From positions 1 to 46,472 of the forward strand of contig JAIOPV010000069.1 in the NCBI GenBank assembly GCA_021413735.1: a stretch of 46,472 nucleotides of DNA, written 5' to 3'. Within the stretch, counting starts at the first letter, position 1; the number at the start of each line of letters is the position of its first letter. The notes under the pieces are model-generated. The model was not told the origin of the DNA. It did no database searches and worked only from the letters and a program-made list of their open reading frames with translations. A program made the position numbers and the translations under genes. Source of the DNA: Planctomycetota bacterium. Its GTDB lineage: Bacteria > Planctomycetota > Planctomycetia > Gemmatales > Gemmataceae. Shown piece after piece: positions 24,793-32,656 of this stretch.

Positions 24793-24821
24793 TACATACT
24801 ATCGGCGCGGTCAAGTATCAA
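24793..24821 (-). promoter_or_regulatory. Candidate promoter of the RND/adaptor operon
   Basis: On the minus strand, TTGATA (24821-24816), a 17-base spacer and TATGTA (24798-24793) stand about 48 bases before the ATG at 24745. The spacer carries an inverted repeat, ATACT...AGTAT, that could be an operator. The -10 box is weak, so this is tentative; an overlapping TTGACC...TATACG pair with 14-base spacing is an alternative. Confidence 0.35.
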
Positions 24822-25037
24822 GGTCATTTGAACTTGGGAAGTCGGAGCAAACTTTGGGGGTGCACTGCCATTCTCGCCGACCTTTCCCATGGCGTGTGAA
24901 TTAATCTCGCGCAACGCATCCGTTCACTTTCCCCCCACCTCTGCGACGCATTCGCGCCCGTCGTGTTCACGTCTCCCAACCCCGAACCGAATGAGGGTAG
25001 CCATCCGACAACGTCTCATCTCTGGCCGCGGCGCGAG

Positions 25038-25727
25038 TCACCTCTCAGTTTTCTTTTCAGTCAGAACCTTTCTGCAAGCAGCCGATGTGCCCAGGCATGC
25101 CCCACAGCCTCCGTAAAAGCTCCAGCCAAGAAGTCTCCCTTCCTCCGTGGCTCGTAATTTCAAGTGCAACGATGTTCCCTCCTTCACCCGTTCTTTCAGC
25201 TTCTTACTCCACTCCTGTTTCTCTTCCGCCGACAGGTTCATTTTGGCCAGGTGTGCGGCGACGTACTTCCCGACGAGCGGTTGGATCCCCTCTTTGACGC
25301 GGGTTTGGAGATCCTCGCTCTTGAACGCTTTCACGATTTCGGGAGCGAGTTCTCCTTTCCCGAATGCATTCCGTTTGCCGTCGTCCTTGAAGTTGGGTCG
25401 TTTCTGGTAAAGGGCGAACGCCTCGTAGACCGGGTGGCAGATCGGGCACTCGGGGATGAAATTCTTTCGCAGGGCGTCTTTCTCGGGATTCGGCGTCTTC
25501 GGGACGATGCATTCCACCACATCATCGGACACCCCGTCCCGGTACAACCCTTCGAGGACAGCGAAGAAGACCATCTGGCAGACGGGGTCGTCTTTCCAGT
25601 CGACGGCCTTCGCGGCAGGTGGTTCTGCGACCGGAGGCGCGGGCGGGTCTGCCGCCAACGGGTGTTGCGCTGACAGGGCGAACGTTGCGATCACACCGAC
25701 GAACACCACCAGAAGTTTACTCTTCAT
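25038..25727 (-). CDS. Secreted protein of unknown function with CPIC and CGAC motifs
   Basis: This 229-residue protein has a signal peptide (about 1-25, MKSKLLVVFVGVIATFALSA...), a Pro/Ala linker and a mostly helical mature part. Motifs are DPVCQMVFFAVLEGLYRDGV, FIPECPICHPVYEAF near residue 100, a charged Lys/Glu-rich helix region and a C-terminal GWSFYGGCGACLGTSAACRK. The Cys pairs may bind metal or form disulfides. I do not recognise the family. The start at 25727 gives the signal peptide and is preceded by AGGAG. The gene points away from the TolC-like gene at 26062 and shares its promoter region. Confidence 0.75.
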   Translation of the reverse strand: MKSKLLVVFVGVIATFALSAQHPLAADPPAPPVAEPPAAKAVDWKDDPVCQMVFFAVLEGLYRDGVSDDVVECIVPKTPNPEKDALRKNFIPECPICHPVYEAFALYQKRPNFKDDGKRNAFGKGELAPEIVKAFKSEDLQTRVKEGIQPLVGKYVAAHLAKMNLSAEEKQEWSKKLKERVKEGTSLHLKLRATEEGRLLGWSFYGGCGACLGTSAACRKVLTEKKTER

Positions 25728-26061
25728 CGGATGCACTCCTGTTTTTGTTTGAGTCAACCTCGTGTCGAGAGAACCAGGTTTCCGATGCGTATACTCGGCT
25801 GCTCGTGGCGGAGGGTAACGACCGGGTAACAGGGGCAGAATTACCCTTTGATGAATGGATCGCGGCACGAAACCGACATGCACCCCGATTTGTGATTCGG
25901 GCATTGTCTCACCCGACTTGTTCACCTCATTCCACCTCTTTGACACATTCGCGTCAGACGGATTCAAGCCCCGTAAACCTCCGGACCGATCATTCCGTCA
26001 CGACCGGAAGTGCTGGCGGGCGCTCACCGGCCCTTAATTTGGGCGAATCTGGAGGTGTGAG
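25728..26061. other. Divergent intergenic region with direct repeats
   Basis: 334 bases lie between the divergent genes at 25727 (minus) and 26062 (plus). The region has no gene. It contains the GGGTAAC repeats listed separately and a TATAC near 25790 that could be a minus-strand -10 element. Shared regulation of the two genes is likely from the layout alone. Confidence 0.5.
25813..25846. promoter_or_regulatory. Possible operator: GGGTAAC direct repeats plus inverted copy
   Basis: GGGTAAC occurs at 25813-25819 and again at 25824-25830, exactly 11 bases apart, one helical turn, and its inverse TTACCC follows at 25841-25846. Direct repeats with 11-base spacing are the usual binding pattern of OmpR/PhoB-type response regulators. 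It lies about 90 bases upstream of the 25727 gene and 215 bases upstream of the TolC-like gene. No such regulator is encoded intact in the window. Confidence 0.4.
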
Positions 26062-27504
26062 ATGCGTGCCCGCGTTCGAGCGTTCGTCTTCAGTGCCTCA
26101 TTATCCGCGGTCACGGCGGTCGGTTGCCAGACCCCCGACCCGCATCCACGACAGCCGAGTCCGCCGTTGGCTGCAATCTCGCGCGCCACCGCGACACCAA
26201 CCCCACCCATCACCCCCACCGCAGCCGTACTCCCAGAGGGTGCATCCTCGGGAGTCGTGACCACCGCCCAGGCCACGCTGCCCGCCGGCCCGCTCACGGT
26301 CGCCGACCTGGAGCAACTTGCCCTTGCGCACAATCCGACGCTCGTCCAGGCGGCGGCGATGGTCGAGGCATCGCGGGGTAAGGCACTCCAGGCCGGGCTC
26401 CCGTTCAACCCGCTCCTCGGCATGGAGGCCGAGCAGATCGGGGCCGACCATTCCGCCGGGGAGGTCCGGTGGTTCACCCTTCAGCAGCAGATCGTCACCG
26501 GCGGGAAACTCCGACTCAGCCGATTGAAGTACGAGCAGGAGGCGTACCTCGCCGAACTCCAGGGCCACGCCCAGAGGTTGCGGGTCGTGAACGGGATGAC
26601 GGTCGCGTACTTCTCGGTCCTGGCCGCCCAGCGGTCGGTCGAGAACGACCGCCGACTGGTGGCGAACGCCCGGGAGGCGCTCAAGACCACCGAGCAACTC
26701 GTCAACGTCGGCCAGGCGAACGAGCCGGACCTGCTCCAGGCCCAGGTCGAAGTCCAGCGGGCCGAAGTCGCCTTTCGGACGGCCGAGGCCCGACTCCGTC
26801 AAGAGTGGGTCCACCTGGCCACGGCCGTTGGAGTCTCGGACCTACCCCAGCAGCCGCTCACCGGAAATCTTGAGCCAGACGGAACGGCGCTGACCTGGGA
26901 CGAGTCCCTGGCCCGGCTGTACCAGGAGAGCCCCGAGTTGCTGTTCGCGATGGCCAAGGTCCAGCAGGACAGAACCATCGTGCAACGGGAGCGGCGGGAG
27001 CCGATCCCGAACGTCACGGTTCGCGGCGGGTACGGGTACAACTTCGAGACCCGCAATAAGACGGCCGACGTCGCGTTCAGCCTCCCGGTCCCGTTGTTCG
27101 ACCGGAACCAGGGCACGGTCCGCCAGGCTCTCGCAGACCAGGCGCGCTCTCAGGCCGAAGTGACTCGGGTGCAACTCGACCTTCAGCGGCGACTGTCGGA
27201 CTCCTTCACACGGTATCAAACGGCCCGGGACGAAGTCGAAACGTTCCGGACCAAGACACTGCCTACGTCCCAGAAGGCGTACGACGTGTATCTTCAGAAT
27301 TTCAAGAACCGCCGGGCGGCGTATCCGCAGGTACTTGTGGCCCAACGGATGGTGTACCAGTTGAACGATGAGTACAACCGGGCACTGCTCGACTTTCGTC
27401 GGGCCGAAGTCGAGATCCGCGGGTTCCTGTTGGTAGACGGGCTGACGGCCCCGCCGAGCCCGACCCCGCCAGGCCACATCAACGCCACTCCGCGACCGCG
27501 GTGA
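26062..27504 (+). CDS. TolC/CusC-like outer membrane efflux lipoprotein (second copy)
   Basis: A 480-residue outer membrane factor with a lipoprotein signal (lipid Cys in VTAVGCQTPD), a Pro-rich linker and two OEP halves. The first has LALAHNPTLVQAAAMVEASR and GLPFNPLLGMEAEQIG; the second has EPIPNVTVRGGYGYNFETRN and PVPLFDRNQGTVRQALADQA. It is a paralogue of the protein at 7489, sharing the same landmarks (NPxL, IPNVxVxxGY, PxPxxxRNQG). It likely pairs with the adaptor and RND pump of 15577-21397, though it is transcribed in the opposite direction. It ends facing the multicopper oxidase gene. Confidence 0.92.
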   Translation: MRARVRAFVFSASLSAVTAVGCQTPDPHPRQPSPPLAAISRATATPTPPITPTAAVLPEGASSGVVTTAQATLPAGPLTVADLEQLALAHNPTLVQAAAMVEASRGKALQAGLPFNPLLGMEAEQIGADHSAGEVRWFTLQQQIVTGGKLRLSRLKYEQEAYLAELQGHAQRLRVVNGMTVAYFSVLAAQRSVENDRRLVANAREALKTTEQLVNVGQANEPDLLQAQVEVQRAEVAFRTAEARLRQEWVHLATAVGVSDLPQQPLTGNLEPDGTALTWDESLARLYQESPELLFAMAKVQQDRTIVQRERREPIPNVTVRGGYGYNFETRNKTADVAFSLPVPLFDRNQGTVRQALADQARSQAEVTRVQLDLQRRLSDSFTRYQTARDEVETFRTKTLPTSQKAYDVYLQNFKNRRAAYPQVLVAQRMVYQLNDEYNRALLDFRRAEVEIRGFLLVDGLTAPPSPTPPGHINATPRPR

Positions 27505-27519
27505 AGCGATGGTCAGAAG

Positions 27520-27553
27520 CACGCCGGGTCAAAGGCAACTCCGACCCGGCGTG
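27520..27553. terminator. Hairpin between convergent genes, likely bidirectional terminator
   Basis: Perfect 11-base arms CACGCCGGGTC (27520-27530) and GACCCGGCGTG (27543-27553) enclose a 12-base loop. It lies between the stops of the convergent TolC-like and multicopper oxidase genes. No clear T-run follows in either direction, so the terminator call rests on position and stem strength. Confidence 0.55.
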
Positions 27554-27602
27554 TCTCCAGCGGCAAACACAGCACACTCCGACCTTGGCGCACTTGGATT
27601 CA

Positions 27603-29261
27603 TCACTTCTTCGGCATCTCGTGTCCTTCGTGGCCGCCTGCCTTCGCTCCGGGCACGCTCGCCCCGTCGGGGACATCGCCCTTGCCGGAGACCATCTTCT
27701 CGTACAAATCCGGGGGCAGCACCCGGACCACGGTCATCAGCCCTTCGACTCCCTCGAACCAGTTCTTCCGCATGCCACGAGTTTCGGGGCGTCGGAGTTT
27801 CTTGATCTGGGCCGGAGTATACATCTCCATTCCACCCATGCTCTGCGGGAAGCCGGGCACAATCTTCACTGGCGCGCCGTGGCCTTCATGTCCTCCCGCC
27901 TTGGGCTGAGCCGGCATCCCTGGCATCCCTGGCATGTCCTTCATACCGGGTTGGCCGGGCTGGGCACCGTTTGGCACGGCCCGGTCGGTCCCGGTGTTCT
28001 CTCCCGTCCCCCGCCCGAGTTGGGCTCCGAAATCGGGGTTCAAGGCTGGCCCGCGAGTGACCATTCCCATTCCGCTACCCATGCTCCCGCCCGCCGGCAT
28101 CCCCTTCATGCCGCCCCCGCCCATCGGGCCGGCCATTGAGGACATGAAGTTCATCATGTGGTGGAACATGTGGCAGTGGAATACCCAGTCGCCGGGGTTC
28201 TTCGCGACGAACTCGATGTCCCGGGCTTGGGCGACCGCAACTAGGACGTTGTTGCTCGGGATCCACGCGGTGTCCGGAATGCGGCCCGCTTCCGTCCCGG
28301 TGATCCAGAACTGCATCCCGTGCAGGTGCATCGGGTGGTGGTCGATGGCACTGAAGTTGACGAGTCGGATGCGGACCCGCTCGCCCTGCTTGATGACCAG
28401 GGGCGTGATGTAAGGAGCCGCGCGGCCGTTCAGTGTGAAGAGGTTGAACTCCATCGACATCGTGTTGTGGATCGTGGACCCCGGCAGAATGGCCCATTCC
28501 TGGATGATCAGGGCGATGTCGCGGTCTACCGGCGGAAAGTGGGCCACCTTCGGATGGACGATGAACAGGCCCACCATCCCCATGCCTTGCTGCATGGCCA
28601 CGTGCGTGTGGTAGAAGAACGTGCCGTTCTGCTCGAGGGTGAACTCATAGGCGAACATCCCGCCGGGCGGTATCGGGTCTTGAATCATGCCCTCGACACC
28701 GTCCATTGCGTTGGGGACGTCAATCCCATGCCAGTGCATGATGGTCGGTTCGGGAAGCTCGTTGTGAACAACGATTCGGACCTTGTCGCCCTCCACGACC
28801 TCGATCATGGGGCCGGGCATGCTGCCTTCTTTCATCCCTCCCATGCTGGACATTCCGGGCATTCCAGGCATGTCCTTCGCTCCTCCCACGCCGGGCATTC
28901 CGGGCATGGAGGTCCCGCTCTTCGGGCCGGGTTCGGCACTGTAGCTCCAGACATCGAAATACTGATCGGGGAGGAACTCCCTCTTCATAACTTGGGCGTA
29001 AAGATGAAACTCCTTCGCCCCGTTCTTCATCACCCACTTCAGCTTGAGCGAGTCCGGCGTTTCGACCGGAACGGGCGGGTCGCCGGCTTTCCGGAATCCC
29101 GGCGTCAGCTTGCCGCGGTCGTTCGGCCCGCCGACCGCATTGCCATGACCCGCGTGCGGGTCGTCCTTCTTCTCCTGCGCGATGGCCCCGCCAGCGGCGA
29201 GCCCGGCCGCCAGGCCACTCCCGCCGAGTAGAAAGTTGCGACGATCAGATTCCTCACCCAT
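27603..29261 (-). CDS. Multicopper oxidase with Met-rich segments
   Basis: A 552-residue periplasmic copper oxidase with a Tat-type signal (DRRNFLLGGSGLAAG). All copper motifs are present: MHWHG, YHTHVAMQ, HPMHLHGMQFW and WVFHCHMFHHMMNFM (type 1, 2 and 3 sites). Two Met-rich stretches, around residues 120-165 (MPGMPG repeats with MSSMGGM) and after residue 380, resemble the Cu+-binding Met loops of CueO and CopA-type oxidases. Such enzymes oxidise Cu+ to the less toxic Cu2+. The ATG at 29261 follows GAGG and gives the Tat signal; upstream in-frame starts lack it. It is the last gene of the long minus-strand operon. Confidence 0.92.
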   Translation of the reverse strand: MGEESDRRNFLLGGSGLAAGLAAGGAIAQEKKDDPHAGHGNAVGGPNDRGKLTPGFRKAGDPPVPVETPDSLKLKWVMKNGAKEFHLYAQVMKREFLPDQYFDVWSYSAEPGPKSGTSMPGMPGVGGAKDMPGMPGMSSMGGMKEGSMPGPMIEVVEGDKVRIVVHNELPEPTIMHWHGIDVPNAMDGVEGMIQDPIPPGGMFAYEFTLEQNGTFFYHTHVAMQQGMGMVGLFIVHPKVAHFPPVDRDIALIIQEWAILPGSTIHNTMSMEFNLFTLNGRAAPYITPLVIKQGERVRIRLVNFSAIDHHPMHLHGMQFWITGTEAGRIPDTAWIPSNNVLVAVAQARDIEFVAKNPGDWVFHCHMFHHMMNFMSSMAGPMGGGGMKGMPAGGSMGSGMGMVTRGPALNPDFGAQLGRGTGENTGTDRAVPNGAQPGQPGMKDMPGMPGMPAQPKAGGHEGHGAPVKIVPGFPQSMGGMEMYTPAQIKKLRRPETRGMRKNWFEGVEGLMTVVRVLPPDLYEKMVSGKGDVPDGASVPGAKAGGHEGHEMPKK

Positions 29262-29486
29262 GAGATACCTCGGAGTTGGAGACACTCGCCAGCCGTTCCC
29301 CAGATCTTGTATTCTACCCGTCCCCCCGCTCGCCACATCGCGAGCGAAATCAGTAAAGTCCCGTCCACTCGAGCCGACAGGCCCTCGAGCCGGCACAATC
29401 CCCCGCAGGGCGAGTCGCCCGGATCTGGCCAGCCGCCAGCCGGAGACCGTTACGCTCAATCCCACGGAAATGGGGGAGCGTGATCG

Positions 29487-30014
29487 TCACCGTTCCTTTC
29501 CCCCACCGTGGTGCCCAGTTCCCATCGGGCCAACGTGCCCCGGCCCCATCTGCCGGTGTTCGCCCATCTCCTCCCACATCGGCCCGTGCGCCTTGCCGCC
29601 CTGCCAGCACCCCCGCCAGTCGAACGAGTGTTTCTGGCCCCCCTCGCCCCACATCGAGAGCCAACCGTGTCGGACGTTCCCGCTCCGCATCCAGTCGGCG
29701 TGGCCATAGAACCGACTGGACATCCCCGGTGGGTCGCCGCCCATTGGGTGGGGCATCAGTTCGGCGCTGTTGTCCCCGCTGCCCACGGTGATCGACTCCT
29801 TCTCGATCGGCCGCGGGGTCTTCAGGTTCTTGTCCCAGGTGTGGACCATCACCTCGCCGGTGTCGGCGTTGGCCAGGAGTTCGGCGTAGGCCGTCCCGTT
29901 CTTGATCGGCACCACGTCCCCGCCGTTGGGTCCCGTCGAGGGCGTGGATTCCAGGCGGTGACATCCACTCGCCAGAACCCCCGCTGACACGAGGGCAATT
30001 ACTGTCGTTCGCAT
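29487..30014 (-). CDS. GPNGG-family lipoprotein
   Basis: This 175-residue lipoprotein has a signal ending LASGC (residue 18). STGPNGGDVVPIKNG is a variant of the GPHGG motif, followed by the beta domain landmarks VMVHTWDKNLKTPRPIEKES and DPPGMSSRFYGHADWM that also occur in the 13732 protein. The C-terminus is rich in His, Gly and Met (GHVGPMGTGHHGGGKER), a possible copper-binding tail. It sits between the multicopper oxidase and the glucose-6-phosphate dehydrogenase genes. Its exact role is unknown. Confidence 0.78.
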   Translation of the reverse strand: MRTTVIALVSAGVLASGCHRLESTPSTGPNGGDVVPIKNGTAYAELLANADTGEVMVHTWDKNLKTPRPIEKESITVGSGDNSAELMPHPMGGDPPGMSSRFYGHADWMRSGNVRHGWLSMWGEGGQKHSFDWRGCWQGGKAHGPMWEEMGEHRQMGPGHVGPMGTGHHGGGKER

Positions 30015-30041
30015 ACCACACTCCCAATCGGCGAGATCAAC

Positions 30042-31658
30042 TCACGGCTCACGCCACCCCGCACGGCACCCGCTGACGAGCCGGTCGGCTTCGGCCGGTC
30101 CCCAGGTTCCCGCGGCGTAGTTCGGAACCGCGGACGAGTCGTCCCGCCACGCGGCCAGGATCGGGTCCACGAACGTCCACGCGGCGGCGACCTCGTCCGA
30201 TCGCAGAAACAGCGTGGGGTCGCCCCGGAGGGCGTCCAAGAGTAACCGCTCGTAGGCTTCGGGGACCGGCTCGTCGAACGACCCGGCATAGCCGAACGCC
30301 ATCTCGACCGGCCCGAGGACGAGCCGCATCCCCGGTCGCTTCGCCGCGAACGACAGGCTGATCCCCTCGTCTGGCTGAATGCGGAACACCAGCGTGTTCA
30401 TCTGATTCCCGGCGTTGCAGCACTCGCAGGTTGCCCCGCAGTCGCACCCGCGGTCGCACAGTCCACCGCCCCGGACCGCGGCGGTGAACAGCCCGGTCGG
30501 TGCCCGCTTGAACTCGACCGCGACCTCGGTCACCCGCCGCGGCAGCCGCTTCCCGGCCCGGAGCAGGAACGGCACCCCGGCCCACCGCCAGTTATCGACC
30601 TCCGCCCGCAGCGCCACGAACGTCTCGGTCGCCGAGTCGGCCGCGACAGCTTCCTCTTCCCGGTATCCCCGGATCGGCCGACCGCCGACCAATCCGGGAC
30701 CGTACTGCCCGCGAACCGCTTGTCGGGGAACGTCGGCCGTGCGGATCGGGACGAGATTCCGCAACACCTTCCCCTTCTCCACCCGCACGTCGTCCGCCGC
30801 GAGCGACGCGGGCGGCTCCATCGCGACCAGGGCGAGAAGCTGGAGCAGGTGGTTTTGGACCACATCCCGAAGCGCCCCGGCCTGGTCGTAGTACGCCCCG
30901 CGCCGTCCGGCCATCCCGTCCGCCTCGGCCATCGTGATCTGGACGTGATCGACGTACCGGCGGTTGAAGAGCGGCTCGAAGATGCCGTTGCCGAATCGGA
31001 ACGCGAGGAGGTTCTGGACCGTCTCCTTACCCAGGTAATGGTCGATACGAAAAACCTGTTCCTCGCGCAGGCACCGCAAAACACGTTGGTCCAGAGCGCG
31101 GGCGCTGGCCAGATCCTTGCCGAACGGCTTTTCGATCACCACGCGAGTCCACGGCGTGTCCGAATCGCGTGGCAGCAGGCCCGCCGCGGCAAGTTGCTCG
31201 ACGATCTGGGGGAAGTAGTCCGGCTCGGTCGCGAGGTAGAAGAGGCGATTACCGCCGAGACCGATCTGACTCTCCAGCGCGTGCAGACGGTAGGCCAGTG
31301 GGGGATAGCTCTCGGCCCGGTTGAAATCGGCCCGGTGGTAAAAGATAGACGCGGCGAATCGCGCCCAGGACTCGTCGGCGGCTGGCTGCCCTGGGTCGCG
31401 AGCCTCGGCCGCCTCGCGCAACTCGTTGCGGAACTGGGCGTCGTTCTTATCGCGCCGGCCCACCCCCACAATCGCGAAGGGCTCGGCGAAGTAGTTCTCC
31501 CGCCACAGCCGCAACAGAGCCGGCAACAGCTTGCTGCTGGTCAGGTCGCCCGTGGCCCCGAAAATGACCAGGGTGAACGGCTCCGCGACCCGCACGGGAG
31601 AAGCAACCGGGGCCGCCCCCCCGACCGGCTCGGCCGGAATCACCGATGAGGCTTCCAT
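30042..31658 (-). CDS. zwf: Glucose-6-phosphate 1-dehydrogenase with Cys-rich insertion
   Basis: A 538-residue NADP-dependent dehydrogenase of the oxidative pentose phosphate pathway. The nucleotide site is FGATGDLTSSKLLPALLR, the active site is RIDHYLGKETVQN, and QPDEGISL is present near the C-terminal part. Between the strand ending PTGLFTAAVRGGG and the NTLVFRIQPDEG strand it carries an insertion CDRGCDCGATCECC at residues 401-414, six Cys in 14 residues, which is metallothionein-like and not part of the usual family as I know it. The ATG at 31658 is preferred over one 18 bases earlier because GGGAGCG lies before it. It would supply NADPH for reduced thiols or the reductase chain of this operon. 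Confidence 0.9.
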   Translation of the reverse strand: MEASSVIPAEPVGGAAPVASPVRVAEPFTLVIFGATGDLTSSKLLPALLRLWRENYFAEPFAIVGVGRRDKNDAQFRNELREAAEARDPGQPAADESWARFAASIFYHRADFNRAESYPPLAYRLHALESQIGLGGNRLFYLATEPDYFPQIVEQLAAAGLLPRDSDTPWTRVVIEKPFGKDLASARALDQRVLRCLREEQVFRIDHYLGKETVQNLLAFRFGNGIFEPLFNRRYVDHVQITMAEADGMAGRRGAYYDQAGALRDVVQNHLLQLLALVAMEPPASLAADDVRVEKGKVLRNLVPIRTADVPRQAVRGQYGPGLVGGRPIRGYREEEAVAADSATETFVALRAEVDNWRWAGVPFLLRAGKRLPRRVTEVAVEFKRAPTGLFTAAVRGGGLCDRGCDCGATCECCNAGNQMNTLVFRIQPDEGISLSFAAKRPGMRLVLGPVEMAFGYAGSFDEPVPEAYERLLLDALRGDPTLFLRSDEVAAAWTFVDPILAAWRDDSSAVPNYAAGTWGPAEADRLVSGCRAGWREP

Positions 31659-31701
31659 CACGTCCGCTCCCTTCATGCACTCAAGGCACCAGCGCGAGGG
31701 T

Positions 31702-31908
31702 TCACGCCTTGACGGCTTTGAACCCGAGGTTGTTGACAGCCGCGATCAGGGCAGTGTCTGTCGTCTTTTTCGGATCGAACACGACCCGCGCCGACCCCAC
31801 GGCAACCGTCTCGACGGTGGTGCCGGGAACCGACTTCAGCGCGGTCGTAACCTTTCCGACACAGCCGCCGCAGCTCATACCCTGAATCGACAAACTGAGC
31901 GCTTCCAT
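31702..31908 (-). CDS. copZ: CopZ-like copper chaperone (HMA domain)
   Basis: This 68-residue single HMA domain contains the metal loop GMSCGGCVGKV near residue 10 and the family fold (LKSVPGTTVETVAVGSARVV, AAVNNLGFKAVKA). Such proteins carry Cu+ in the cytoplasm to CopA-type ATPases. The copper ATPase in this window (43171) lacks an HMA domain of its own. It lies just upstream of the glucose-6-phosphate dehydrogenase gene, 43 bases apart. The ATG at 31908 gives the usual chaperone start. Confidence 0.9.
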   Translation of the reverse strand: MEALSLSIQGMSCGGCVGKVTTALKSVPGTTVETVAVGSARVVFDPKKTTDTALIAAVNNLGFKAVKA

Positions 31909-32039
31909 AACGTGTTCCAATCGTAGTTGAGGGACTTCGAGTCTCGATAACCACGGCCCCAGCCTCATTTTCTTGGCTGCGCGCCGAAGATGCCGGGTCA
32001 GGGCGGTCAGCGACGGCCCGGCACCCCGCGGGTCGTTCG

Positions 32040-32339
32040 CTACTTTTTCGCCATCGCCTCGATCTTGTGGACGACGAACTTGTCGTCCATCGTCAGCTTG
32101 ACGGGGAACCCCTCCTTCAGGTCTTCGAGTTTGGCAACCTTCCCCTCCAGGGTGATCTTGGCGTCCTTGGCCACGTCGTGCTCGTGCTTCTTCTCGTCGC
32201 CCTTGAAGGTCAGAGTGATCTTGCCGTCACCGGCTTTGACGACCGTCGCCTCGTGGACTTTGTCGTCCGCCGACACCGCCTGCTGGCCGACGAACACGAT
32301 CAGGGCCGCCGCAAACAGCGGCAAACATCGCTTCACCAT
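32040..32339 (-). CDS. Small secreted beta-rich protein with His/Lys motif
   Basis: A 99-residue protein: signal peptide (about 1-24, ending VSA), then EATVVKAGDGKITLTFKGDE, KKHEHDVAKDAKITLEGKVA and a KLEDLKEGFPVKLTMD strand. This resembles small OB-like or DUF5666-type periplasmic proteins with an EKKHEHD loop, and vaguely CusF in size, but CusF's Met/His/Trp pattern is absent. AAGGAA precedes the ATG. It lies between the copper-storage remnant and CopZ. A periplasmic metal role is inferred from context only. Confidence 0.75.
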   Translation of the reverse strand: MVKRCLPLFAAALIVFVGQQAVSADDKVHEATVVKAGDGKITLTFKGDEKKHEHDVAKDAKITLEGKVAKLEDLKEGFPVKLTMDDKFVVHKIEAMAKK

Positions 32340-32423
32340 GACATCATTCCTTTTCCTGAGACTGGAACCGAACCAGGGAGCAGCCAACATGGATGCCCCG
32401 TCCTCACGTTCTGCTTCCTTGCG

Positions 32424-32569
32424 TCAGGCCGCCACGCCGGCCATTTTGCTGCACTCCGCCGCGCAGCGCTTGAAGTGGTCAATCGCCGCGAGCTTCGGGC
32501 ATTCGGTCCCGAAGACCTCCGCGCAAATTCGGCAGAGGTCGGCCCGAACTGGGAGTCGCGGCTCATGAG
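32424..32569 (-). pseudogene. C-terminal remnant of a four-helix copper-storage protein
   Basis: The minus strand reads ADLCRICAEVFGTECPKLAA, then IDHFKRCAAECSKMAGVAA and a stop at 32424. The C-x-x-C-A...C and C-A-x-E-C spacing is that of the C-terminal helices of Csp/DUF326 four-helix proteins, of which an apparently complete one is encoded at 39071-39373. No plausible N-terminus is found upstream: the frame reaches a stop within a few codons. This is a truncated second copy. Confidence 0.6.
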
Positions 32570-32656
32570 ACCCGCCGCAGCTCCTGGCGTTTCCCAATGA
32601 TCAGTGGTTGCACGTGTTGGTAGCACTTGTTGCGCCGTGAACTCTGCCGACCCGTG

